Of a stretch of DNA of 64,000 nucleotides, positions 12,597-22,708 are shown piece by piece. Position 1 is the stretch's first letter. The number at the start of each line of letters is the position of its first letter. Location: positions 124,001 through 188,000 of the forward strand of contig CAJQUW010016896.1 in assembly GCA_907163375.1 (NCBI GenBank). Reading direction: 5' to 3'. The DNA comes from Prostheceraeus crozeri (lineage: Eukaryota; Platyhelminthes; Polycladida; Euryleptidae). The notes under the pieces are model-generated. The model had not been told where the DNA came from and did not search any database. It saw only the letters and a list, made by a program, of their open reading frames with translations. Made by a program: the position numbers and the translations under genes.

Positions 12597-14899
12597 AATC
12601 CTAAGATATAGCACATAAGGATTTAGGATTCAACAAGACGTTAGATTATAATTTATAGTTAGGTTATATATTAATAGATTAATATATAATCTAATTAATT
12701 AACATCAAATTACAGATAGAATAGTAGATAACTGAGCTTGACAACCAGAGCAATGAACTGAAGGAAAATCTATATAGAGAGATAAATTTATGTTGAAATC
12801 AAAATGAAACTTCAAAAATTACCCTTGATTATTATGCCGATGTTCTCCTGGTAATCACAAAAGGGAATTATTACCGTCTACAACACTAGCTTTAGGTTGA
12901 CTTCTATCACCCATCGATAGTTAATATAGAACTAAGTAAATTATTATCAGTTGACTAGCTAGCTTATTAAACGTCCCGCGTCTTCAATGGAACGTGTGGC
13001 GTGTGAAGCACCATTGTGATTGATATTACAGGTTGTATGAGTGGCCCTGTTCTTTGAGTCACATATGACAGCAAAATTGGCAAAAACAAAGGGATTTTTA
13101 ACATGAAAATAATAGCACTTTTTATGAACCCTTCTTGACTAAATGTTCACTGTAAAATGGCCAAGGTACTATAGTGCGCTCCCGATGATCAATAATTTCG
13201 AACAAGCAATTAATTCAAGTATTCAATTGGAATTTCAAATATTCATGTACTGTATGCTTTGAAAAAAATATATTGGTAAAACCTTATTCTTATCATCTAA
13301 ACTGATCAGTGCACGGACGCCTTGTTTTTCAGAATTCTTGTCGAAAAAATACATTGGAGAATTACGAAATGAATTTCTAAGGATACCCTGACGCATACAG
13401 GCAAGTCGTTGAGAGATTATATTGTATGATATGTGAGTAAATTCGATCACTTTTTTCCAGGTGCATTGAACTTTGAAAGTCCTAGCTTCCGCTTTATTGA
13501 GGCTCATTCTCATGTAAGTTGAGTATCATCTGAAATGAATTTGGATTTAGAATTATCCTAGCTTGAAATTCGATCGACATTTCTGTCAATCGTGTCGAAG
13601 TGCTTATACCAATAGTCAGTGGCTCCCTGTGTCATTTTGTTTGCAGTTATCTGTCTCTATGACATTGGAATCATCTGGTTATTGGTTTTCTCAGCATTTG
13701 CAGGATGGGTCTTTTGCTGTTGAACGGTTTGTTACATTTTTAACATGTGGAGCGAGAATTTTCGCCTTACGATAATGAAGTGTATTGTTGGATATATACG
13801 GAAGATGTCAACCGTTGGATTGTCGTTGAATTCCATGCCGTTAGAACAACGTATGCACCCCGGTTATCACCGATTATCCGACGTCGACACCCACCATTAA
13901 AACATTCATTGAAACAACGGAACATTTTCCAGTGGATCACTTCCAAATTCTTGTGATATGAGGGAGTGGAGGCGGCCGAGGCATGTTTTTATTTACGCTT
14001 TTGATGTATCAATCGCTCGATGTCGTTGCAAAATCATCAGAAGTATGGTAGATCTCAACAGTAGGGGAGGGTGGTGCACATAGAACCACCTGGCGTTTCT
14101 ATGAAACTATAAATAGTGGAAACTTTAAGCTTTTGTTTGAGACATTGTTTATTGTAACAAAAGCATGATTCCTCTGATAATTTCAACTGTTTATGCTCTT
14201 CATTATTATTTTGACAGCATTCTCCTCGTAGGCTGTTCTTTATCGGCTTCATTGATCTAGCAGTAAGCTACTTTTTTGAAAGAAGCCATATTTGCACACG
14301 AATGAGTTTTTGAAAATTTTATTTTAAGATGTGAGCACAATTCCACCCAAGATGGAACACTCTGTACATAGTTCATAGAGCCACACATTTGATACTCATC
14401 ATTTAATTGAGTCAACGAAGTGATTTACAAGTTTTGACAGGCGACTATTGGTTAACAACACTATCGACAACTTAGAAATATTTGAGCATGGTATGGTGGT
14501 ATTATTATTGTATCTAGCAACTCTTTCCGAGAAGAAGCAGCAAGGCGAAGTATAACATTACTTGATAAAAGTTTATTAATGAATTGATATTAAGCGATCT
14601 CAATCAAAATGATATGCTTTGGATACAGTGGAACTTCCGTTGTTGCCAGTCAAACAAATTGAATTGTTAATGCTCCGCTTTGGTTTTGATGATTTCTCAT
14701 CTTTTTTGCCTAGGCCTACTCATCGTGTCTTCATGTGTACATGTAATGTGTAATGCCCTACATAATACCCAGATGGGGCACATTAAACCAGTTCGGTAAA
14801 AAACTTTAAATTTATATTGTGATGAAATATGTCACAGAAACGTCCAACAACTCAGAGGTTACTTTGCATATTCTAACTATCGAGAAAAGTTAAATGTGC
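12597..14899. other. AT-rich stretch without a supported gene
   Basis: The open frames here are short and match nothing I recognise. A small palindrome (TATATTAAT, two bases, ATTAATATA) lies near 12668-12687. Near 14774 and 14893 the motif GGGGCACATT occurs in opposite orientations, probably as part of an older repeat that became the target of the hAT insertion beginning at 14908. Confidence 0.5.
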
Positions 14900-15399
14900 C
14901 CCGTGCCTAGTGATGAAAATTTTCCGGAAAATTTTGAATCAAAATTTTCGATGGAAAATATTGAAAAAAATCGGAAAATTTTGATTTTTTTATGATAGGC
15001 CCTGTACTTTGACCGCTTCCACAGCCGAGGCATGGACACATCAATGGATGTTCTAAAACTCTTGATTTCATCATATTATTTCGATTAAAACAATCGTAGC
15101 AATACGAGTCCCGTCCGCGGATTTTTGAAAATTCCTTTGCCACCAAAGGCTTGTGCTAATTTGTACCATTTTTAATTATCAGACAGACACTGTTTGAGAT
15201 AACGTGAATTTTTTCCTTTACTAAAGGGGTATAATTTCATGCGATGTGAAAGATCTGAAGCAAAAATAATGCACTTTATTTGGGAGTTTGTAGCTTGAAA
15301 GTTAAGCTTTATTATGCAGCCTTGATACAAATTCTCCATGTGTGTGAAGCATAAGCAAGCAATCCACCACAGCATTATACATGAGCGACCTGGAAGATA

Positions 15400-15607
15400 C
15401 ACAGGGTGTTTATAAAGTCGCTACCCGATTTCATTTCATTTTTACCACGAAACCGAATATCGAATAGCTAAGTTTGCTAGTCACGTATTATGATTGAGAC
15501 CTAAAGTTTTATGGACAACAGTAATTATTAGACATTTTGTTATTTTTCATGACTTCTGAAGCGTAAATAGTAATGGTATATATTCCCATCTCTATGTTTT
15601 GAAATTT
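15400..15607 (+). repeat. Left terminal inverted repeat of the DD41D element
   Basis: Pairs with 17018-17224 over about 207 bp, beginning GGGTGTTTATAAAGTC just inside a TA dinucleotide. Confidence 0.88.
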
Positions 15608-15877
15608 CATTATTATTTATGAGTTTTGAAGCGTCAAAAGTAATGTAATGAGTTAAATGATTATCAGTTTTACTCCAATAGTTTTGTGCTGAATGAATGA
15701 ATGAACAATTTCATACATACTACTTGTAAACACAATCGAATCAACATTTAAAATCATAGATATCTGATATTTGAATTACTGTTTCTATTGACTACCTTCA
15801 ATTGATTGCGGTATATGTCGAAAAACTGTAACACTCAGTCTGTTAGAGGCATATTGGTCCAGTTTCTTGCTTGCATT

Positions 15878-16923
15878 ATGTTGACAGTTGAAGAGCGCAT
15901 CAGAAATTGTGATACTGCCTGGCAAAACTAGAGTCCGTTACGTCAGTTGAACGCCCCTTTGATTTGACAGGTAAAGAAGGGGTAAATGAACATTCCTACT
16001 CACAAAAGCATGCGCTCCATTTTCACTAAGTTTCTGGAAACTGGTTTCAGTTTTTGGACGCTCCTCGTTCCGGACAGACCTTTCCATTGAAGAAGAGAAG
16101 GTCGAAGAAATCAGCAATCTTTTCGATGAAAATCCTTCCACATCACTTTGACAAGCCGCCGCCATAACACAAACTCCTGTCAGCACCTTACGGAAAATTC
16201 TGCGAGAACAGTTGGAAATGAAACCCTTCAAAATTTCATTTTTTCACCAGCTCTTCGCTGACGACAAATCGGCGCGAGTTACTATGTGTAATGAATTTCA
16301 ACATCGCATTGCTACTGATCATAACTTTATAGCCAGACTTTGCTTTTCCGACGAGGCAACATTTCATATGCCTGGACGAGTGAATAAACATAATTGTGTG
16401 GTATGGGGGCACACAGAAATCCTCATGCAATTCAAGAAGTTCCCATAAAGTCTCCAGGAATCACAGTGTGGTGTGCAATGTTCTGCGATGAAATCATAGG
16501 TCCTTACTTCTTTGAATCGACAGATCACTTCAAAAAACATACAAAGCGAATGCTTCAAGACTATTTCATTCCTCAACTAAAGAGGCGAAGAAAGTTTTCA
16601 ACTACGATTTTCCCAGTGCAAGACGGCGCCCCTCCGCATTGGTCCCTAGAAGTTCGTGCTCTTTTGAACAAGAATTTTCCCGGAAGATGGATCGGTAGGG
16701 ATGGCCCATTCCGTTGGGCTGCTCGAAGTCCGGACTTGTCATCTCTGGACTTCTACCTCTGGGGCTTCCTCAAAGATCGCGTGTACGGCAGGAGACCTAC
16801 CTCTTGAGACAACTTCGAACTTTCATCGAAGAAGAAGTTGCAGCGATCTCTCGGGACAACTTGTCTTCATCCTTTCAAAATTTTGAACGACGTCTACGTG
16901 AAGAAGGAGGTCATTTTGAGTAG
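15878..16923 (+). pseudogene. DD41D mariner-like transposase, decayed
   Basis: Starts MLTVEERIRN and ends LREEGGHFE, both typical of this transposase group. The DDE/D core is readable: FSDEATFH (first Asp), VQDGAPPH (second Asp) and RSPDLSSLDFYLWG (third Asp). There are 41 residues between the second and third Asp, the spacing described for the rosa/Visitor (DD41D) families. The reading is interrupted: a stop about 17 codons after the start, another in the helix-turn-helix region, and frame changes near 16430 and 16790. It therefore cannot make a full enzyme as it stands. It would have cut and pasted the surrounding TIR element. Confidence 0.85.
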
Positions 16924-17017
16924 TACCTATAGATTATTTTTATCTAATGGTTAGTCTATGTAATAAATGAAGTTTCAAGCATTTGTTTTTTACAGTTGGT
17001 TATAAATTAGATAAACA

Positions 17018-17224
17018 AATTTCATAACATAGAGATGGGAATATATACCACTACTATTTACGCTTCAGAAGTCATGAAAAATAACGATATGTCTAATAAT
17101 TACTGGTGTCCATAAAACTTTAGGTCTCAATCATAATACGTGACTAGCAAACTTAGCTATTCGATATTCGGTTTCGTGGTAAAAATGAAATGAAATTGGG
17201 TAGTGACTTTATAAACACCCGGTA
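17018..17224 (-). repeat. Right terminal inverted repeat of the DD41D element
   Basis: Inverted copy of 15400-15607 with scattered substitutions. It ends at GTGACTTTATAAACACCC before the TA target dinucleotide. Confidence 0.88.
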
Positions 17225-17724
17225 TATAGACGGTAAACTTGTGAGATATTTGGAAACTAAAAATATCTGTGATGCGTAGAACAATATCTGTGACAGTTTC
17301 TAACTTCTGGCATATTGTCCGATCTTCGTTGAAGACAAACTACACATCTTCCATTTCTAGCTCAAATGGTTCAGATACCGGTAGTTCCAAATCGATTTCA
17401 GATCTACCCAAATGAATTTCAGACATTTCCAGATGAATTGGAGATTCGCCAGTTGAATTTAAGATCCTTTCAAAGTTGAGTTTCTGAGAGAAATCTGAAA
17501 TCCATCTAATGTCTGAAATTCATGTGGGATGATCTGAAATAGACATGGAAAGGGTGCAGTTGGCTCCAAAAGGTAACATGCAGGGATGATAGAGAAGTTT
17601 TCGGTCTTTGGATATTACATAGTCTTTTCAAACGACTGTATAACAAGTCTCCAAAACAAAGGCAAGAACGTCAATCACCAAAAAATATATTTCAAAATTT
17701 TCTGTTTGCATCACTACCCGTGCC

Positions 17725-18603
17725 CCACTCTTCCCCTATTCCATCTACACAAATTAAACTCTTAATTGCTCAAGATGTTTTTGTCAATAGCACATAAACT
17801 ACATTTCTAACTGTGACATGCTTGATTAATTCCGATTGTAAATGAAAGACATCTTTTTCATTGTTGACCAACGTAGTACATGTATCGGCAAATTACACCC
17901 GTATTTGACTTAAAAATTCAAGGAGCAATTTGTGTTATTATCAGATCTGCATAATATCGGCTGCTGACGCTAACATTACCATGTCTGTATGGCTCGACTT
18001 TGTGGATGGATTTTATCAGGAAAAACCTTCTGCTGCATAGAAGTCTAAATTGTCCTCTCACAGCATTTTCGTCAAAATCATCAGAACACACGCATTGAGC
18101 GCGAAAGCTACAACCGTAACGAAAAAATGCACTATTTTCGCCAAAAAGTGCATCTCAGCTGCTTTAAAAATTATTCTCTACTCGCTTTACTCTCTGCTTC
18201 TTTCCACGACTATCTTCCTTGAATCAGATGCAGCTAACATGCTTCATTAAATGACCATACCCGGCACTAGTAAAAAGCTAGCTGTTTACATGGATTTGTG
18301 GAAATATCTAACTTTCAATAAGTCAGTCTGTACTTATAAAATGTCAAATTAGAGCCGATCACGAAAGCAACTTGTAGGAAGTTGGATTAGATCACAAGCC
18401 GTTTGAAATTGCTGCTTGAATGAGCTCCAAAAATTTTTTTATTGATCTTTTGGTTTCCCGTTGTAATTGTTGCCCCCACGCAGATATGATTCAGCAAGTC
18501 ATTCATTTGCAATAAAATAATTGCTCTTGTATCAAAGTTCCCTTGGTAAATGATTAATACAACGCCTGTGTTCGCATGTATATCAAGCTATTTACCTCCT
18601 GAA
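17725..18603. other. No supported feature
   Basis: AT-rich single-copy-looking sequence. A 66-codon open frame near 18050-18250 has no recognisable motif. Confidence 0.5.
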
Positions 18604-18718
18604 CAGGGATCGCAATTCACCCAAGAATAAAAAAACGGAAAATCGGGGAAAACCGGAGTTTCAATGCATAAATTTGAAATATTTACATTAGATAAAAAAC
18701 GGAAAATTGTGATCCCTA
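18604..18718. mobile_element. 115-bp hAT-like MITE
   Basis: Termini CAGGGATCGCAATT and AATTGTGATCCCTA form an inverted repeat. The flanks CTCCTGAA (18596-18603) and CTCCTGAC (18719-18726) form an 8-bp duplication with one mismatch, the hAT length. The interior repeats AAACGGAAAAT-type words. A second, truncated copy of the same element lies at 31421-31505. Confidence 0.72.
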
Positions 18719-18949
18719 CTCCTGACAATTTTGGAATATCTGCTACTGATTGCGACGACCGCGGATTCATGAAAGCTTGTTTGGGTTTAAGACTGATATG
18801 AAACAAATCAATATTTTCATGAGACAATTACGAACAGAACATTCACCTTCGATTTCCCTCGAATTACTTAATCCGAAAAATTATTCGATTAAGGAAACAA
18901 AACCTCCAACTGAACGTTAAAATTCTTCCAAAACAAATTCTTTGTATCA

Positions 18950-20640
18950 AATTTTCTCATTTATTTGCAGCTCCTGTTTGATGAGAGGAAACAGGCCACT
19001 GCAGTTCAAACTGCCAAATCCAGAAACGGTCAGAGAAGAATTGAGAAGAGTTTCAGCTTCGAATTTACGACGTTCGGAGGGCACGAAGATTTGATAATGG
19101 ATAGCTGCATCTTAGGCTGGAGAGCTAATCAAAGTAGGGGAAGTATGTACAGTCAGGAGCAGTTGAAAAATGTTAAGACAAGTATATCACAGCTGCATGT
19201 GTGTAACATGGTTGAACAAATTCTATTTGCAGTATTTGCAAATAAGAAACCTTTTCCGTCTTCTGATGAAGAAAAGTAAATTTCAGAGATGTCTTTGTTT
19301 TTCTTATAGAGATTCCGCCCTTGAAAGATCTTTGTTTAGACGATTGCGAAGAGAACACATCCATGGGAGAGTAGATGAAAAGAACATACATTTGCAGGAC
19401 GACCAGCTTTTCTATCAATTCAGCCATTAAAATTATGAAACCTTGAGCAAATTTATTCTTCCAAATCAAATACCTACAGCATCTAACTTATTAGGAACTC
19501 ATTTTGAGTTGGAGGATTGCTAGGACAAAGGGAACAGGCCACTAGACGGAACAAACTGCCAGATCCAATGACAGTCGGCGATCTCAGAGGAGTTGTAGCT
19601 GAAGTTCTAGACTAGAATTTTTCAAAAAAATCCTAGGTTTTGGATGTTGCTGAAATCGCATCTGTTCTTAAAATTTACTTGGCTTTCCCTCGGACCATTT
19701 TGACTTCACATCGATTCATTATGGATAAGAGGATAGATAGGACGAAGAAATCCAGCGAACCTCTAACTGCCAACTCCAAAGACGGTCGGAGAATTGAGAA
19801 GAGTTGCAGTTTGGAAGTTGTGTCCATCCAGGCTTTGCATCGAAGTGATTACTTTATTTACAGCTTATTTTGCACTGCCTGTATTGAAGGACGAACGAAG
19901 CAGACTACTGCAGTTCCAACTCCCAAATCCAACGACGCTCGGAGAGCTGAGAAGAGTTGCAGTTAAGAAGTTTTGTCCATCCCGGATAAACCAAATGCTT
20001 TCCATCAAAGTGATTCATTAACAGCTTATTTTGTAGTAGGTATTGAAGGACGAAGGAAGCAGATTACTGCTGCTCAAAATGCCGCATCATAGCGACGATC
20101 AGAGAAATGAGAAGGGTTGCAACTTAGACATTCCAACGACTTACGGAGGAGACGAGGCTTCGGCCATGGATAGCCATTTCGGAGGTTGGTGGAGAACATA
20201 TAATCAGCAAAGTAGAAAGTCTTTATAAGATCAGGAAAGGACGAATTCAAGGGCATGGGCTAGTAAATCAAAAGAAAGAAGTTAGAACCCTCCAAGTGAA
20301 TGATTTGGTCCTTTATCTATTTGCAGCTCATTGGGGATTGTCTGCAGGGACAAGAGTCGAAGGGCCCAAACGGCTAAATCCTTTGACGGTCCGCGAACGT
20401 AGAAGGGCTGTAGCTGAGAAGTTCGAGCAACACTCGGAAGTAACAGCGATGATTAAATGGCGAACCGCATTGCAAAGAGTTGGAGAGAAACGTCTGTCCT
20501 ATGAGAATACATCCACACAAGAGCTGATAGGAGAGTTCGATGAGGAGCAAAATAAAAAATGGAATGAATTGAGGGATTTCTTCTTCCTTAGAGCTACATG
20601 CTGTCTCTTTAATCATATAGTGATCTTTTAGTAATTGAAA
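18950..20640 (+). repeat. Six diverged copies of an exon-like module
   Basis: A block of roughly 150-200 bp recurs with cores near 19011, 19555, 19766, 19916, 20079 and 20370. Several copies are preceded by a splice-acceptor-like TTATTTGCAG or TTACAGCT. Read in the shared frame, the cores give KLPNPETVREELRRVSA, KLPDPMTVGDLRGVVAE, LPTPKTVGELRRVAV, QLPNPTTLGELRRVAV and KRLNPLTVRERRRAVAE. Copies 3 to 5 lie on about 150-160 bp spacing. The last copy continues in frame for about 80 codons into a charged, helix-like segment. The others are interrupted by stops or frame changes. I do not recognise the protein. It could be a tandemly duplicated exon, mostly decayed, or a coding-derived minisatellite. 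Confidence 0.5.
20296..20631 (+). CDS. Possible exon: last copy of the repeated module
   Basis: Open over 111 codons. A candidate acceptor (CTATTTGCAG) lies at about 20317-20326. The text after it reads LNPLTVRERRRAVAEKFEQH and then a Glu/Lys-rich segment (EFDEEQNKKWNELRDFF). It matches the other module copies only over the first part. Function is unknown, and it may not be transcribed. No downstream donor or stop context decides the exon end. Confidence 0.25.
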   Translation: MNDLVLYLFAAHWGLSAGTRVEGPKRLNPLTVRERRRAVAEKFEQHSEVTAMIKWRTALQRVGEKRLSYENTSTQELIGEFDEEQNKKWNELRDFFFLRATCCLFNHIVIF

Positions 20641-22654
20641 TACTTCAGAAGTCATTTTGTTGATAGATCCTTTCAGAAATTTGGAATATCTTCGAGAACC
20701 TGTTCCGACTGAAAAATAATTCAATGTTAAATTTAATTTAACAAAATCATTTTTAATGGTTATTTGATTACTATCATTTCTCTTGGAAAATCGTCTACCA
20801 CCTAAGATACAGCACTTGCAGTGCAACAAATATCCACAATGATTCGTACTGCTGAAATCAGATGTTTACTGATAAAACTAATGGTAATCCTATCTGAAGT
20901 ATAACAGTAAAACGCACTGTAGTTAAGAGAAAATAGCGGCGGTCGTCGGATGGCTAATTGTAGATGTGACAATTACCGTTTTCGCTTTTAATTGATCTAC
21001 CGTTGTAGTTGCTAAATACATCCGATGACTGCTTGCACTGGATTCGTAAGATTGAGTGCAGAGATATGGTGCGCAAATTAGTGCCAATCAACATCGTATT
21101 TTGCCTAGACGTATCACCCGTTTTTCGTAGTGAATGATGATGTCAGCTGGGGCCACAGCATCAACTTGTACATTATCACTGCTACAAAGAGTAACAGGCG
21201 ACGTCCAGTTCTTCACTAATTTCCCTTCGCAGTCAGTAAGAGCAGATAAATGATGGGTGAAAACGCAGTTTTATTCTTCAATAAATACAAAATTGGAAAA
21301 CCGCAAAACAACGAAAACAGCAGCTGAACGCCATTGCGCACCACCAAGTCCATGTCAAGCGTTACAGCTAAATCGGATGATATACAACACTATCTTAAAT
21401 ATCATCGGTAACTTAAGAATTCCCACAAAAATGCGCTTTAATTCATTATGACTCGCTTGAATTATACGTCCTACCACGACTAAGTGGGTAATTATCAGTC
21501 ACCGAGCATTACTTACTCCCGCGAATACTTGGATGTAAAACAAATACATGTTATTCGCTTTCCTCTCCATTGTTGCTAAGGAACTACGCGCTTGTGCAAT
21601 TATGCTCCCGAGTATGTATTTAAAAAAAGACAATTACGAGATCGCAACATGTGTAAAATTCAATAACACTAGAATGAAATACAATTCGAATACACTTATT
21701 TCCGCTGTTGAGTGATTGTCTCTGACGAAAGATTTTGAACTCCTTCATTAGAGAAGACTAGCAAGGAGCCATCTTAATGAAAGCTCGTTGGATATATTAG
21801 AAATCTCATTTTTTCTTTATCTGCATCAGCAAATCAAACTTTACCAAAATTGCTCTATATCTCTTGACTATAATGCAACTAATCAAAAACAAATGGCGCA
21901 ACATTTAGTTGTACGCTTTAATTCGTACAAATGAGGTAAAATTGTTGATATTTCCAATTTTGCAATAATAGTGGCGACTAGAAAACATGGCCACTCAGGA
22001 TCTTTTTAAAGTAATAATAATATCTAAGTATGCGACTACAAGTCGTTAGCATTATAGACTTAACTCTCGCCAGCGACATCACACTAAGAAGATAAGGAAG
22101 AGAAGTATGAAGATTCAAAAAGAGAATGGGACAAGTTGAGTAGTCACAACATGTAAATACATACTTCTCCTTCCAAAATCGAATCAAATAAAAGAGCTCA
22201 GCTCTTCTCCTTTTAACCCTAATTTCGTTCTAAACAAGGTTACAATTGTGTTGATGTATCTCCAGTAGGAACAACAATGAACCCATAAGTAATCCATCAG
22301 TTAATTGAGGTCTTTGCATTCGTAGACGCTTCTCAATTCAAACTCAACTACGGATGTCACAGGTTTATACGAGAGGAAAGAGGATGAGGACACGAATCGA
22401 GAAAAAAGAAGAAAACAAAGGCTTGATGTTGGAACATCAGAGAGCGAAGACGAAGTAAATCGGGTTCGAGTCAACAAGAGTGGGAGAGATCCACCGTCGA
22501 TCATTTTCGCGCACGCGCACACAGACACACAGAGCACAGTGTAATTGCGCCTCTTGAAGTCCTAGTTTATCCAACCAAATGGCGAGGATGAGATGAAGGG
22601 AGGAATAAGCGAGTGGGATGTTGTGGATTGTCTTGGTCGAATGAATGCGTTTGT
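20641..22654. other. Downstream flank of the 14-3-3 gene, no gene supported
   Basis: On the minus strand this lies after the 14-3-3 stop codon, so its upper part is probably 3' untranslated region. Near 20945 and 21019 the motif GTCGTCGGATG / CATCCGATGA forms an inverted pair about 80 bp apart, possibly a MITE remnant. No other open frame can be supported. Confidence 0.45.
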
Positions 22655-22708
22655 CTATGAGTTCGCGTTTTCTCCTTCCTCTGCGTTTTCCTGCTCGGAG
22701 GTCCACAA
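22655..22708 (-). CDS. 14-3-3 coding exon 4 (C-terminal tail)
   Basis: 18 codons including the stop, after the acceptor TTTTCAG. Begins LWTS, directly continuing NLT of exon 3, and ends in an acidic tail before TAG. Confidence 0.92.
   Translation of the reverse strand: MWTSEQENAEEGENANS

Larger units (their letters stand above)
15400..17224 (+). mobile_element. Tc1/mariner-superfamily transposon with about 207-bp TIRs (DD41D type)
   Basis: Long terminal inverted repeats 15400-15607 and 17018-17224 start with GGGTGTTTATAAAGTC, and the element sits at a TA dinucleotide (15398-15399 and 17225-17226). It encodes a decayed transposase on the plus strand. The arms differ at only a few bases, so insertion was fairly recent relative to the damage in the coding region. 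The element is nested in the hAT element 14908-17716. Confidence 0.9.
14908..17716. mobile_element. Nonautonomous hAT element with 8-bp target duplication, split by a mariner
   Basis: The ends are TAGTGATG (14908) and CATCACTA (17709-17716), the TAGNGNTG-like terminus of hAT transposons. They are flanked by the exact 8-bp direct repeat CCCGTGCC at 14900-14907 and 17717-17724. Without the 1.8-kb mariner at 15400-17224 the element is just under 1 kb. No transposase can be supported inside it, so it is most likely a deletion derivative mobilised by another copy. AAAATTTTC-rich sequence follows the left end, and the matching right end reads GAAAATTTT in the other direction. Confidence 0.85.

Noticed and set aside
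13563-13956. Two overlapping plus-strand frames
   Set aside because: No motif or family resemblance, and codon content is like the surrounding AT-rich DNA.
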